From: Hohaiivirga grylli
GTDB taxonomy: Bacteria > Pseudomonadota > Alphaproteobacteria > Rhizobiales > Beijerinckiaceae
Direction: 5' to 3'
NCBI RefSeq assembly: GCF_039655745.1
Contig: NZ_JBBYXI010000004.1
Coordinates: 149,633-213,632 of the forward strand
Length of the DNA stretch: 64,000 bases
The translations under genes and the position numbers were made by a program. Positions 45,414-53,053 of the stretch are shown piece by piece. Positions within the stretch are counted from its first letter, which is position 1. The number at the start of each line of letters is the position of its first letter. A model generated the notes under the pieces. It ran no database searches, had not been told where the DNA came from, and was given only the letters and a program-made list of their open reading frames with translations.

Positions 45414-47804
45414 TTAATCACGTAACAGACGTTCGAAATAATCAAGTTCGTCTTTTGGACGTGTCGGGTCGCTCAGTTTGTTTCTGAGCTGCTCGATAAC
45501 TTCGCGAAGGTGCTGGCGGGTATCTTTGATATTGGCCTTACCCTGAAATGGGTTGGGGTTATTACCCTGCTGTCCGCCTTGTGGCATGAGCAGCATATTA
45601 TTCTGCATCATGCTCTGCGCTTGCTGCATCATATTCTCAGCCCCTCTTTTAAGGGCTTCCAGAGCCCGGGTCTGTGCATCTATGGCTAACTCGCTATCCT
45701 GAGAGCCGAGGGCATCTTCAGCCTGCTGCATAGCCTCCCTGGCCTCTTTCAGATTATCGTCAGTTTCAATGCCGGCTTCCTGAGCTTCTTTTCCAAGAGA
45801 TTGAAGCTGCTGCTTTAAGGAACCCTGACGTTTTTGCAGCTCATTAAACTTGGTGTCAGATGCAGGTTTCTCATCCGGATACATGAGCTGCTTGCGGATG
45901 TGATCATAGGTATCGTCATTCAGCGTTTGCTGTGTCTGTAATAAATTTTTGGCTGATGACATGGCCTGAATAGCGGCCGCAGTTCTGGCATCCATTTCTG
46001 GGTTCGTTTTTGAAATCTGGAGATTGTCAAAAATATTCCGTATCTGTTCCAGGACCTTCTGTGCTTCTTCAACTTTTCCCTGCTGCATCAGATTTTCAAA
46101 TTGATCAATCAGTTGAGATAATTGATCTGTACCCATCGGTTGGCCCATTGGGGTCGTGATCTGTTGTTGATCTCCCGATTGGGCCGCTCTTGCTGTCAGT
46201 TCCTGTAGGTATTTCCCCATTGCATCCCGCAATTCCTGTGAGAGGCGTTCAATTTCCGCAGGGGAGGCCCCACGTGAGATTGCTTCCTGTAATTTATCCT
46301 GAGCGGATCTGAGCTGCTTTTCTGCATCTGAGAACATGGCATCTTCAATTTGAATGGCCATATCCCATAGCATCGCTGCCAGTTCCAGCTGATCCTGATC
46401 GGTTGTGAGGGAGCGGGTTAGGTAATAGGCATGTCGCAATCCAAGGAACTGTGCTGATGTTAAAGGCGCATCTGCTGTAATGGTCAGGAGATCACGAATT
46501 GCCTTGATGGCCTCTCTCTTTCTGTCCGATTCAACAACCAGAATACGTCTGATTTCTGCCAGCTTGATTGCAAGTGGTACAGTGAATGGGCGCTGGGGCA
46601 ATGTTAGCTGATAAGCCTGGCTCTGCGCTTTTTGGCCGGCGCCATCACTGACAGCCAGCCTCATGGTGACGGGCAGGCCTGCCCATGGATGATCGCCAAG
46701 GTTCAGTGTCTGGTTGAGTGTTTTTCCGTCTTTGTATCCCGCTGGCAGATTGATCGTAATCTCAGGCGCCGGGACGAGGGAGCGGTATTGCGGGTTCAGC
46801 GTAAACAGGGCCTTGGCATCTGTAATGCCATAATCATCGTAACCCCTGAATGAAATACCGAATGTGCCCCTCCTGTTAACATCCATCTTGTTGTCGAGTT
46901 CAATAGAAGGAGGTGTATCAGGGATAAGTTCAATCTGCTGCGTTAGTTGATTGAACCAGCCTGTTTTCAAAGTGACATCGGTTTTCTCAGTCAGGAGAGT
47001 ATCATATTCTGCGAGCTGGTTATCCGTTTTACCCTGCTGTTGTGCCGGGAGAGGCACAATACTGAGTTTTGCGGAGGTCTCACTTGAGGCTTTTAATATC
47101 AGCCGACTGTTAACCGGGACGCGCAAAACCTGATTGGTTGTGCTGAAGTCCAGCGTTATTGGCGCAATACCCGTATAGGCAGGTGGCGTAATCCAGCCTG
47201 TGACCTGCAATCCTTGCGTTTCATCTGATGAGGATTTGAGAGCGGGTTTAAATGCATCCGTCAGCCGGTCAAGCTTATCCGGGCCTGCAACAAAAGCCCC
47301 TGCGATGGCTAGCAATATGGCAACCGAACGTAACGCATAACGGTCATGGGTTGGCATCTCAGGGTTAGGGAAGGCCACGCGCATGTCAGGTATTGTCTGG
47401 CTGGCCTGTTTACGATGCATGAGCCAGAGGGTACGGGTGAGGGCGCTGCCTCTTCCCACTGCCAGAAGATCATTCATGCTCTCGGCTTGCCCGTGGGGCA
47501 GTTGGCTATCGCGGTCAACTCTTTGCAGGGCATCATTTAATGTTGGAGAGCGAAGCTTAAGTAGGGATTTGCAGCTATACAGAAAACCTGCAGCAAATAT
47601 GCCGAGCAGGATAACATGCGCCCAGCCCGGCAATATCTGCCAGCCACCAATCCATGAGAAACCAAGGAATATAAGAGCAACACCAACTGGTGGCCAGAGG
47701 TTTTGCCATAAGCGCTCAATACCGATTGCAAGCCAGGCCAGCCCGGCCAGCCTGTTCAGTCGTGCAATCGACTTTGCATATTGCTTATCTTGTTCCTCTG
47801 GCAC
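45414..47804 (-). CDS. DUF4175 (TIGR02302) family membrane protein
   Basis: The 796-aa protein has two or three N-terminal helices (about 15-75) and one more near 160, a beta-rich periplasmic region (about 195-400), and a long Gln/Met-rich helical C-terminus (about 480-790). Stretches such as RTAAAIQAMSSAKNLLQTQQTLND and MMQQAQSMMQNNMLLMPQGGQQGNN suggest coiled coils. This is the conserved TIGR02302 family next to lysA; its function is not established. The start is a GTG with AGGAG just upstream. Confidence 0.9.
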   Translation of the reverse strand: MPEEQDKQYAKSIARLNRLAGLAWLAIGIERLWQNLWPPVGVALIFLGFSWIGGWQILPGWAHVILLGIFAAGFLYSCKSLLKLRSPTLNDALQRVDRDSQLPHGQAESMNDLLAVGRGSALTRTLWLMHRKQASQTIPDMRVAFPNPEMPTHDRYALRSVAILLAIAGAFVAGPDKLDRLTDAFKPALKSSSDETQGLQVTGWITPPAYTGIAPITLDFSTTNQVLRVPVNSRLILKASSETSAKLSIVPLPAQQQGKTDNQLAEYDTLLTEKTDVTLKTGWFNQLTQQIELIPDTPPSIELDNKMDVNRRGTFGISFRGYDDYGITDAKALFTLNPQYRSLVPAPEITINLPAGYKDGKTLNQTLNLGDHPWAGLPVTMRLAVSDGAGQKAQSQAYQLTLPQRPFTVPLAIKLAEIRRILVVESDRKREAIKAIRDLLTITADAPLTSAQFLGLRHAYYLTRSLTTDQDQLELAAMLWDMAIQIEDAMFSDAEKQLRSAQDKLQEAISRGASPAEIERLSQELRDAMGKYLQELTARAAQSGDQQQITTPMGQPMGTDQLSQLIDQFENLMQQGKVEEAQKVLEQIRNIFDNLQISKTNPEMDARTAAAIQAMSSAKNLLQTQQTLNDDTYDHIRKQLMYPDEKPASDTKFNELQKRQGSLKQQLQSLGKEAQEAGIETDDNLKEAREAMQQAEDALGSQDSELAIDAQTRALEALKRGAENMMQQAQSMMQNNMLLMPQGGQQGNNPNPFQGKANIKDTRQHLREVIEQLRNKLSDPTRPKDELDYFERLLRD

Positions 47805-47860
47805 TCCTGTACCGCTCCTGCGCTTTGGGCGAATACGATTGGCTAGGCTGCCAAGGCATC

Positions 47861-49126
47861 TTACATCCAGTCGGGAATTCGGTCTAACCCGATCAGTTCA
47901 TCGTAGCTTTGACGTGGTCTGACAACTGAAGATTTGGTTCCATTGACCAGAACTTCCGGGATTAAACGCCTTGTGTTGTAGGTGCATGATTGTACCGCAC
48001 CATAAGCACCGGCTGTCATGACCGAAATCAGATCACCCGGTTTCAGGTCTGGCATCGAACGATCAAGGGCGAAATAATCACCTGTTTCGCAAACCGGGCC
48101 AACGATATCAACATTCTGTCGTTCAGCAGCGGGCAGCGCTTCCTTTACCGGAATAATATCGTGGTAGGCCTCATAAAGTGTCGGACGAATCAGATCATTC
48201 ATGGCGGCATCAATAATGACGAATGTTTTATTTTCGCCCTGCTTTACATAAATAACCTTGGCAACAAGAATACCGGCATTACCAGCAATCATCCGCCCCA
48301 TCTCAAAGATGAATTTCAGACCCAGATGGCTGGCATTCTTCTTGATGATTTCGGCATAGGCCTGCGGGTCAGGTGGCACATGGTTATTATTAAAATAGGG
48401 AATACCAAGACCGCCGCCAAAATCGATATGCTGCAGTTTGTGACCATCAGCCATGAGCTCCTGAGCAAATGAGGCCAGAACCTTACTGGCGGCATCAAAA
48501 GGCCCAAGTTCTACAATCTGACTGCCGATATGCATATCGATACCCGTGACCTGAATGCCGGGTAATGATGCAGCATATTTATAGACGTCACGGGCCCGTG
48601 AAATTGGAATGCCAAACTTGTTTTGGGATTTTCCGGTCGAAATCTTGGCGTGTGTCTTTGCGTCAATATCCGGATTAACGCGGATAGAGATATGAGCCGT
48701 TTGACCTTTTGAAGTGGCGACCTCTGAGATAACGGCAAGTTCAGGCTCAGATTCGACATTGAAACATAGGATTCCGGCTTCAAGAGCGAGAGCGATTTCA
48801 TCACGGGTTTTACCAACACCCGAAAAAACAATCCGCTCACCCGGAACACCGGCAGCCATCGCGCGACGCAGTTCACCTTCTGAGACAATATCCATACCGG
48901 CACCAAGATTGCCGAGGAGTTTAAGAACAGCCTGATTGCTGTTTGCCTTGATTGCAAAACAGACAAGTGCATCCTGATCACGGAAGGCTTCGGAGAAAAC
49001 CTTGTAGTGACGCTCAAGCGTTGCTGTTGAATAGCAATAGAAAGGTGTGCCGATTTGATCGGCAATGGATGGAATGCTTACATCTTCTGCATGAAGCACG
49101 CCGTTGCGATAGGAAAAATGATGCAT
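47861..49126 (-). CDS. lysA: Diaminopimelate decarboxylase
   Basis: LysA makes lysine from meso-diaminopimelate. The 421-aa PLP enzyme has the Schiff-base Lys60 in VCFAIKANSN, the HIGSQ stretch, DFGGGLGIPY for phosphate binding, and GPVCETGDYFALDR with the active-site cysteine. The ATG at 49126 is preferred over a TTG six codons upstream. lptM precedes it by 46 bp and the DUF4175 gene follows by 56 bp, the standard alphaproteobacterial order. Confidence 0.97.
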   Translation of the reverse strand: MHHFSYRNGVLHAEDVSIPSIADQIGTPFYCYSTATLERHYKVFSEAFRDQDALVCFAIKANSNQAVLKLLGNLGAGMDIVSEGELRRAMAAGVPGERIVFSGVGKTRDEIALALEAGILCFNVESEPELAVISEVATSKGQTAHISIRVNPDIDAKTHAKISTGKSQNKFGIPISRARDVYKYAASLPGIQVTGIDMHIGSQIVELGPFDAASKVLASFAQELMADGHKLQHIDFGGGLGIPYFNNNHVPPDPQAYAEIIKKNASHLGLKFIFEMGRMIAGNAGILVAKVIYVKQGENKTFVIIDAAMNDLIRPTLYEAYHDIIPVKEALPAAERQNVDIVGPVCETGDYFALDRSMPDLKPGDLISVMTAGAYGAVQSCTYNTRRLIPEVLVNGTKSSVVRPRQSYDELIGLDRIPDWM

Positions 49127-49172
49127 GGCCCAGCTTTCAGGCAATGATAATACTGATCGTGTCTCTTAACTG

Positions 49173-49415
49173 TTAGAGAATGGGATCAAGGAAAAATGGT
49201 TCATTGGGAATGGTTACCGGACGTTTGGTCGACTTCTGCGGTGTTGGCAATGGAGAGGCCATATTGCCGGTATTGTCATCTGCTGACATACCCTGTTGCG
49301 CTACTTCACCTGGACGAGGTGGTGGTTCCAACGGGCCAGCGCGGCCGCAGGCTGCAAGGGTAAGAGCGATAATTCCAACAGCGGAAAGCACAGCATTGTA
49401 TCGACGCAGTAACAT
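49173..49415 (-). CDS. lptM: LPS translocon maturation chaperone LptM-like lipoprotein
   Basis: The 80-aa lipoprotein has a signal helix and lipobox TLAAC (Cys23), followed by GRAGPLEPPPRP, the CGxxGPLxxP pattern of LptM (formerly YifL). LptM helps disulfide maturation of LptD in the outer membrane. The rest is Pro/Ser-rich. It heads the lysA-DUF4175 transcript; the usual neighbour argH is absent here. Confidence 0.88.
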   Translation of the reverse strand: MLLRRYNAVLSAVGIIALTLAACGRAGPLEPPPRPGEVAQQGMSADDNTGNMASPLPTPQKSTKRPVTIPNEPFFLDPIL

Positions 49416-49607
49416 CTAAAACTCCGAAAATTTGGCCCACCATACCCGCAACTTGGCTTAGATGCGAGAGAGAATTACAGTTTTCACAGCTACAGAATTT
49501 CAGAATTTATATAACTGTGACAAACTATTGTCTGTTTTGGGGTCGATTTAACGGCAAATAGATGCATAATTCCATCCATTGTTTTGAAGGTCATAACTGG
49601 TTCCGAC

Positions 49608-50258
49608 ATGAGTCAATCTGAAAAAAATACAGCAACCCATTTTAGCCGTAAGAAGGTCTACACAAGTGTTGTGGCAGTTTTATTTTTGGCAGCTGGTGCT
49701 GTTTTCCTCGGAGGGCCGGGGGGAATAAAGCCAAATCTGCGTATGGATTGCCCGGCTAATCCTGCTCTTGGTAAACTGCGTGAGTTATCAAAAGGTGAGG
49801 TTGCAGCTTTTACCTCTTCTCTTCGGCCTGAGGCTTTTCCAGATCTGAGTTTCAAAGACAAGGATGGCAATGAGAAAACACTGTCATCATTCAAAGGAAA
49901 AACGGTTTTACTGAATCTATGGGCAACATGGTGCGTTCCATGCCGGAAAGAAATGCCGTCACTGGATAAGCTTCAGGCCGAATTAGGCAGTGACAAGTTT
50001 GAAGTTGTTGCTGTCAGCCTCGATACATCAAGTGCAGAAAAACCAAAGCAATGGCTTGAAGATAATAATATCAAGAATCTTGCTTTTTATGCAGATGACA
50101 GCGGCACCATCCTGAAAACCCTTCAAAAATCCGGCCATGTTGTGGGTCTGCCAACAACTATTCTTCTGGATACTGCTGGCTGTCAGGCCGGTATTCTGAA
50201 AGGTGGGGCTGAATGGGCCAGTGAGGATGCGTTTAATCTCATCAGGGGTGCTCTGTAG
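49608..50258 (+). CDS. tlpA: TlpA family thiol:disulfide interchange protein
   Basis: The 216-aa protein has one N-terminal membrane anchor (about 18-36) and a periplasmic thioredoxin domain with active site W-C109-V-P-C112 and cis-proline in GLPTTILLD. TlpA-type proteins reduce copper chaperones or cytochrome-oxidase subunits during respiratory chain assembly. ATG at 49608 is used; a TTG 24 bases upstream is in frame. It is divergent from lptM, a conserved arrangement. An extra Cys pair (C48, C195) may form a structural disulfide. Confidence 0.92.
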   Translation: MSQSEKNTATHFSRKKVYTSVVAVLFLAAGAVFLGGPGGIKPNLRMDCPANPALGKLRELSKGEVAAFTSSLRPEAFPDLSFKDKDGNEKTLSSFKGKTVLLNLWATWCVPCRKEMPSLDKLQAELGSDKFEVVAVSLDTSSAEKPKQWLEDNNIKNLAFYADDSGTILKTLQKSGHVVGLPTTILLDTAGCQAGILKGGAEWASEDAFNLIRGAL

Positions 50259-50276
50259 GTTTATCAAACCTGGCCC

Positions 50277-50903
50277 TTATTTCTTTGCCTTATTTAATGA
50301 AACAACAGGAACAGGGGTTTTAACCAGAGCCTTCAGATTATGCGATCGTATTTCCTTGAGCTGTTTCATAAAGGCCATGGTATCCGTATCGCCATAGGCA
50401 CGGCGACTGATAGCAAACAGCAAAACGCCTTTTTCACCATCTGGCCCTGTATATGGCAGATAGCGGTAAGCATTCCATTCAACAATGAGCTCGCCTTTGG
50501 CATCCCTTGCGCTCATTACAAAATCAAGAAGAAGCTCTTCGCTATCATTCTTGGCGCTTAGGGACATATTTGCGACCGGGTCTGTTTTCTTGCGTTTGGA
50601 GATCAGCCACGCCTGTGATGCTGCAGCATCCTTAACCGAAGCATTGCCGGTTAATAATTCCAGAAGCAGCATGGATTTGTATCGCTCAACAGTTTCACCT
50701 GAAGGTACATATTCATGTTTGTAATAGTTTGGATTTTCAGCGGTCCAAGCCAGATGGTAATCAATTGAATCGTAATTGATGGGACCGGGAGCATTCAGCA
50801 GATCATTCACTTTACTCATTGATTCAGCGTTGGCTGACGCATTGAGAACCACTGATAGTGAAATAAGCATCAGGATGCTTGCTAAGATGCGTCGAATGAT
50901 CAT
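50277..50903 (-). CDS. Exported protein of unknown function
   Basis: The 208-aa protein starts at an ATG at 50903 that begins a clear signal peptide (MIIRRILASILMLISLSVVLNASANA); the longer frame adds 30 unlikely residues. The mature part has no cysteine. It contains LLLDFVMSARDAKGELIVEWNAYRYLPY and GEKGVLLFAISRRAYGDTDTM, suggesting a beta-rich periplasmic domain. I do not recognise a family. It is convergent with tlpA (18-bp gap). Confidence 0.75.
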   Translation of the reverse strand: MIIRRILASILMLISLSVVLNASANAESMSKVNDLLNAPGPINYDSIDYHLAWTAENPNYYKHEYVPSGETVERYKSMLLLELLTGNASVKDAAASQAWLISKRKKTDPVANMSLSAKNDSEELLLDFVMSARDAKGELIVEWNAYRYLPYTGPDGEKGVLLFAISRRAYGDTDTMAFMKQLKEIRSHNLKALVKTPVPVVSLNKAKK

Positions 50904-51003
50904 GTCTGTTGAGCCCTGCCGTTGCAAAGTAATTTTAATTATCGGGCAGGGGTAAGGTAGTTTGTTTAAGCTGTAAAGTGCAATTTGGCTCATAAATTGT
51001 ATT

Positions 51004-51030
51004 AAAAAGGCGCCTATTTGGCGCCTTTCT
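51004..51030 (-). terminator. Terminator of kdgT
   Basis: GGCGCC (51009-51014) and GGCGCC (51020-51025), extended by AAA/TTT pairs, form the stem; five T follow on the minus strand. It lies about 20 bases past the kdgT stop. Confidence 0.85.
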
Positions 51031-51046
51031 GTATTAGGAATGTGTC

Positions 51047-52048
51047 TTAATGGGCAGCAGCTTTTGAAGAAAGAGGGACGTCTTTCGCTTCTGCTTTGCC
51101 CTTACCAAATTTTTTGTACCAGATACCTGTCAGGATCGGCACAAGAATAGAGGTAACGATGACGCAGATTGCAACGAGCGTCGTTGCTGTTTTTGCAACC
51201 TCGGTAAATTGAGGAGCAACTGCTGCAATGGCCACCGGGTTTGCAGCTGCAGCACCCGCTGTACTGGATGCGGCAAGGCCAGCTGTTCCCGTACCACCAC
51301 CAATATATTTATCAGCAAGGATAAGCGGGATACCTGTCAGGATGATCACCATGATAGCCAGGAAGATACCAAGGAAGGCCAATGGAGATATCAGGGTATT
51401 CAGGTCAATTGTATTACCAAGAGCAAATGCGAAGAACGGAATCATCAGCATGCCGCCGGGTGAGAAGAATTCCCGCAGCTTTGGATCAAGATTACCGAGT
51501 ACAAAGCCAATGATGAATGGCAGGACTGCACCGACATAAATCTGTGGCTCGAAGGTTGCTGCTCCTGAGGCTCCAAGGATGATCATGCTCATCAGTGGGC
51601 CGGATTCGATGGATGTCAGAACGAAGGCGCCAGCTTCTTCCTTTGTGCCGTAAGTCTGCATCAAAGAAGCATAAAGACCACCGTTGGTCATATCCATCGC
51701 ACAGACGATTGCAAGAATAGAAAGACCAGCAAAGAAGCCTGTCTGAATACCTTCAGCAGGGATGAACATGGCAGCGACTATTGTAATAGCCCATGCTGCC
51801 AGAAGTTTTGTAAGGACGATTGTACCGGATTTACGAAGAACAGTGCCAGCTGCATTCAGCTTAATTGAAGCACCCATACAGAAGAACCAAACGGCAAGGA
51901 TCGGGATAACGCCTGTCATCATGCCTTTTGTAAAGCCGGCGAAATAATCCGGTGCCCAAGGGATGAAGGTCTTGCAGAGTGCTCCGAGGAAAAGCGGCAC
52001 GAGCATAAGGCCGCCGGGGATCTTATCAATTGCGTCTTTAATCTTCAT
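51047..52048 (-). CDS. kdgT: 2-keto-3-deoxygluconate permease
   Basis: The 333-aa inner-membrane protein has about ten helices and the KdgT pattern: IPGGLMLVPLFLGALCKTFIPW, CAMDMTNGGLYASLMQTYGT, and GTAGLAASSTAGAAAANPVAIAA. KdgT imports 2-keto-3-deoxygluconate, a pectin/alginate/uronate breakdown product. No kdgK, kdgA or lyase gene is nearby, so the native substrate could differ. The second of two adjacent ATGs has AAGGG at better spacing. The C-terminus is Lys/Ala-rich. Confidence 0.92.
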   Translation of the reverse strand: MKIKDAIDKIPGGLMLVPLFLGALCKTFIPWAPDYFAGFTKGMMTGVIPILAVWFFCMGASIKLNAAGTVLRKSGTIVLTKLLAAWAITIVAAMFIPAEGIQTGFFAGLSILAIVCAMDMTNGGLYASLMQTYGTKEEAGAFVLTSIESGPLMSMIILGASGAATFEPQIYVGAVLPFIIGFVLGNLDPKLREFFSPGGMLMIPFFAFALGNTIDLNTLISPLAFLGIFLAIMVIILTGIPLILADKYIGGGTGTAGLAASSTAGAAAANPVAIAAVAPQFTEVAKTATTLVAICVIVTSILVPILTGIWYKKFGKGKAEAKDVPLSSKAAAH

Positions 52049-52160
52049 CATACAACCCTTTGCTGGAACACGTAGGGTTACCCAACCTCAAACGTGCCTA
52101 TTCAGGAGACGAGACTTGGTACTAATATATTGAATTACCTCTTGTTTTAATTTTTCCTTT

Positions 52161-52180
52161 TAACGTAGATAGTTACGTTA
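52161..52180. promoter_or_regulatory. 20-bp dyad upstream of kdgT, candidate operator
   Basis: TAACGT-N8-ACGTTA lies 113-132 bases before the kdgT start in an AT-rich region. The symmetry suits a dimeric repressor or activator. No regulator gene is adjacent. Confidence 0.35.
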
Positions 52181-52338
52181 CTGATATATTTATAACAGTT
52201 TACCGAAAAAATCTATAACGAAAATTAGGATGAACTGTCGCAAGCTAGAAGTGAAATGCTGAAAATTTAAGATGGAAATAGGAATGAAGCTCTACGTTCT
52301 CATTAACTGGAACAGCATCAAGTTTAGACAAGTGGCAT

Positions 52339-52367
52339 AAAAAAAGAGGGGGTTAGTAACCCCCTCT
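52339..52367 (-). terminator. Terminator of the purL-bolA-grxD region
   Basis: AGAGGGGGTT (52345-52354) and AACCCCCTCT (52358-52367) form a perfect 10-bp stem with a 3-base loop; seven T follow on the minus strand. It lies 26 bases past the grxD stop. Confidence 0.92.
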
Positions 52368-52392
52368 GTATGTTGAATTGAAGAGTAAATCT

Positions 52393-52716
52393 TCAGGCAG
52401 AAATGCCTTTGTCTTCAAAAAGCTTCTCTAGTTCACCGGACTGGAACATTTCACGGGTAATGTCACAACCGCCAATAAACTCGCCTTTGACATAAAGCTG
52501 CGGAATTGTCGGCCAGCTTGAATAGTCCTTGATACCCTGTCTGATATCATCATTCTCAAGGACATTAATGCCTTTGTATGGAATACCAATGTGATTCAGA
52601 ATCTGGACAACCTGACCAGAGAACCCACACATTGGAAAATCAGGTGTCCCTTTCATGAAGAGGACAACATCATTTGATTTTACTTCATTATCAATAATCT
52701 GCTGGGCATCAGCCAT
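52393..52716 (-). CDS. grxD: Monothiol glutaredoxin (Grx4 type)
   Basis: The 107-aa protein carries the monothiol site C30-G-F-S in FPMCGFSGQVVQIL, followed by WPTIPQLYVKGEFIGGCDI for glutathione binding. CGFS glutaredoxins bind a [2Fe-2S] cluster and act with BolA in iron-sulfur trafficking. AGGAG lies eight bases before the ATG. bolA is 53 bp upstream on the same strand, supporting that partnership. Confidence 0.97.
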   Translation of the reverse strand: MADAQQIIDNEVKSNDVVLFMKGTPDFPMCGFSGQVVQILNHIGIPYKGINVLENDDIRQGIKDYSSWPTIPQLYVKGEFIGGCDITREMFQSGELEKLFEDKGISA

Positions 52717-52769
52717 ATCGGAAACTCCTGCTCAATTCCTGACATATCTATGTCGTTATATTTTGTCTA

Positions 52770-53006
52770 TCAGTTCTCAAGGGCAATGGTTGTCAATGCA
52801 AGGGCATGCAGCTCACCGCCCATTCTGCCTTTCAGTGAGGCATAAACCATCTGATGCTGCTGAACTCTGGACTTACCTTTAAAGGCTGCTGAGGAGACGG
52901 TTGCCTGATAATGGTTTCCATCTCCTGCCAGATCACGAATCTCAATCTGGGAATCTGGTAGGGCAGCTTTAATGAACTGCTCAATTTCATGGGCCTGCAT
53001 AGCCAT
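52770..53006 (-). CDS. bolA: BolA family protein
   Basis: The 78-aa protein has the BolA fold with the conserved GDGNHYQATVSSAAFKGKSRVQQHQMVYASL segment split over residues 28-58, including the invariant histidine after QQ used for [2Fe-2S] binding with a CGFS glutaredoxin. It lies between purL and grxD; all three probably share a transcript. A second ATG two codons in is possible. Confidence 0.95.
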   Translation of the reverse strand: MAMQAHEIEQFIKAALPDSQIEIRDLAGDGNHYQATVSSAAFKGKSRVQQHQMVYASLKGRMGGELHALALTTIALEN

Positions 53007-53053
53007 TTAACAAACTCGCTTTTTAAAACCGTATATTTAGTAACAGGCCAATA

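Larger units (their letters stand above)
52049..52392. other. Non-coding region upstream of kdgT with two dyads and a terminator
   Basis: No gene. Seen from kdgT, it contains a partial dyad GGTA...TACC (52118-52139), the dyad TAACGT-N8-ACGTTA (52161-52180), and further away the terminator of the purine/bolA/grxD side. Confidence 0.6.
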
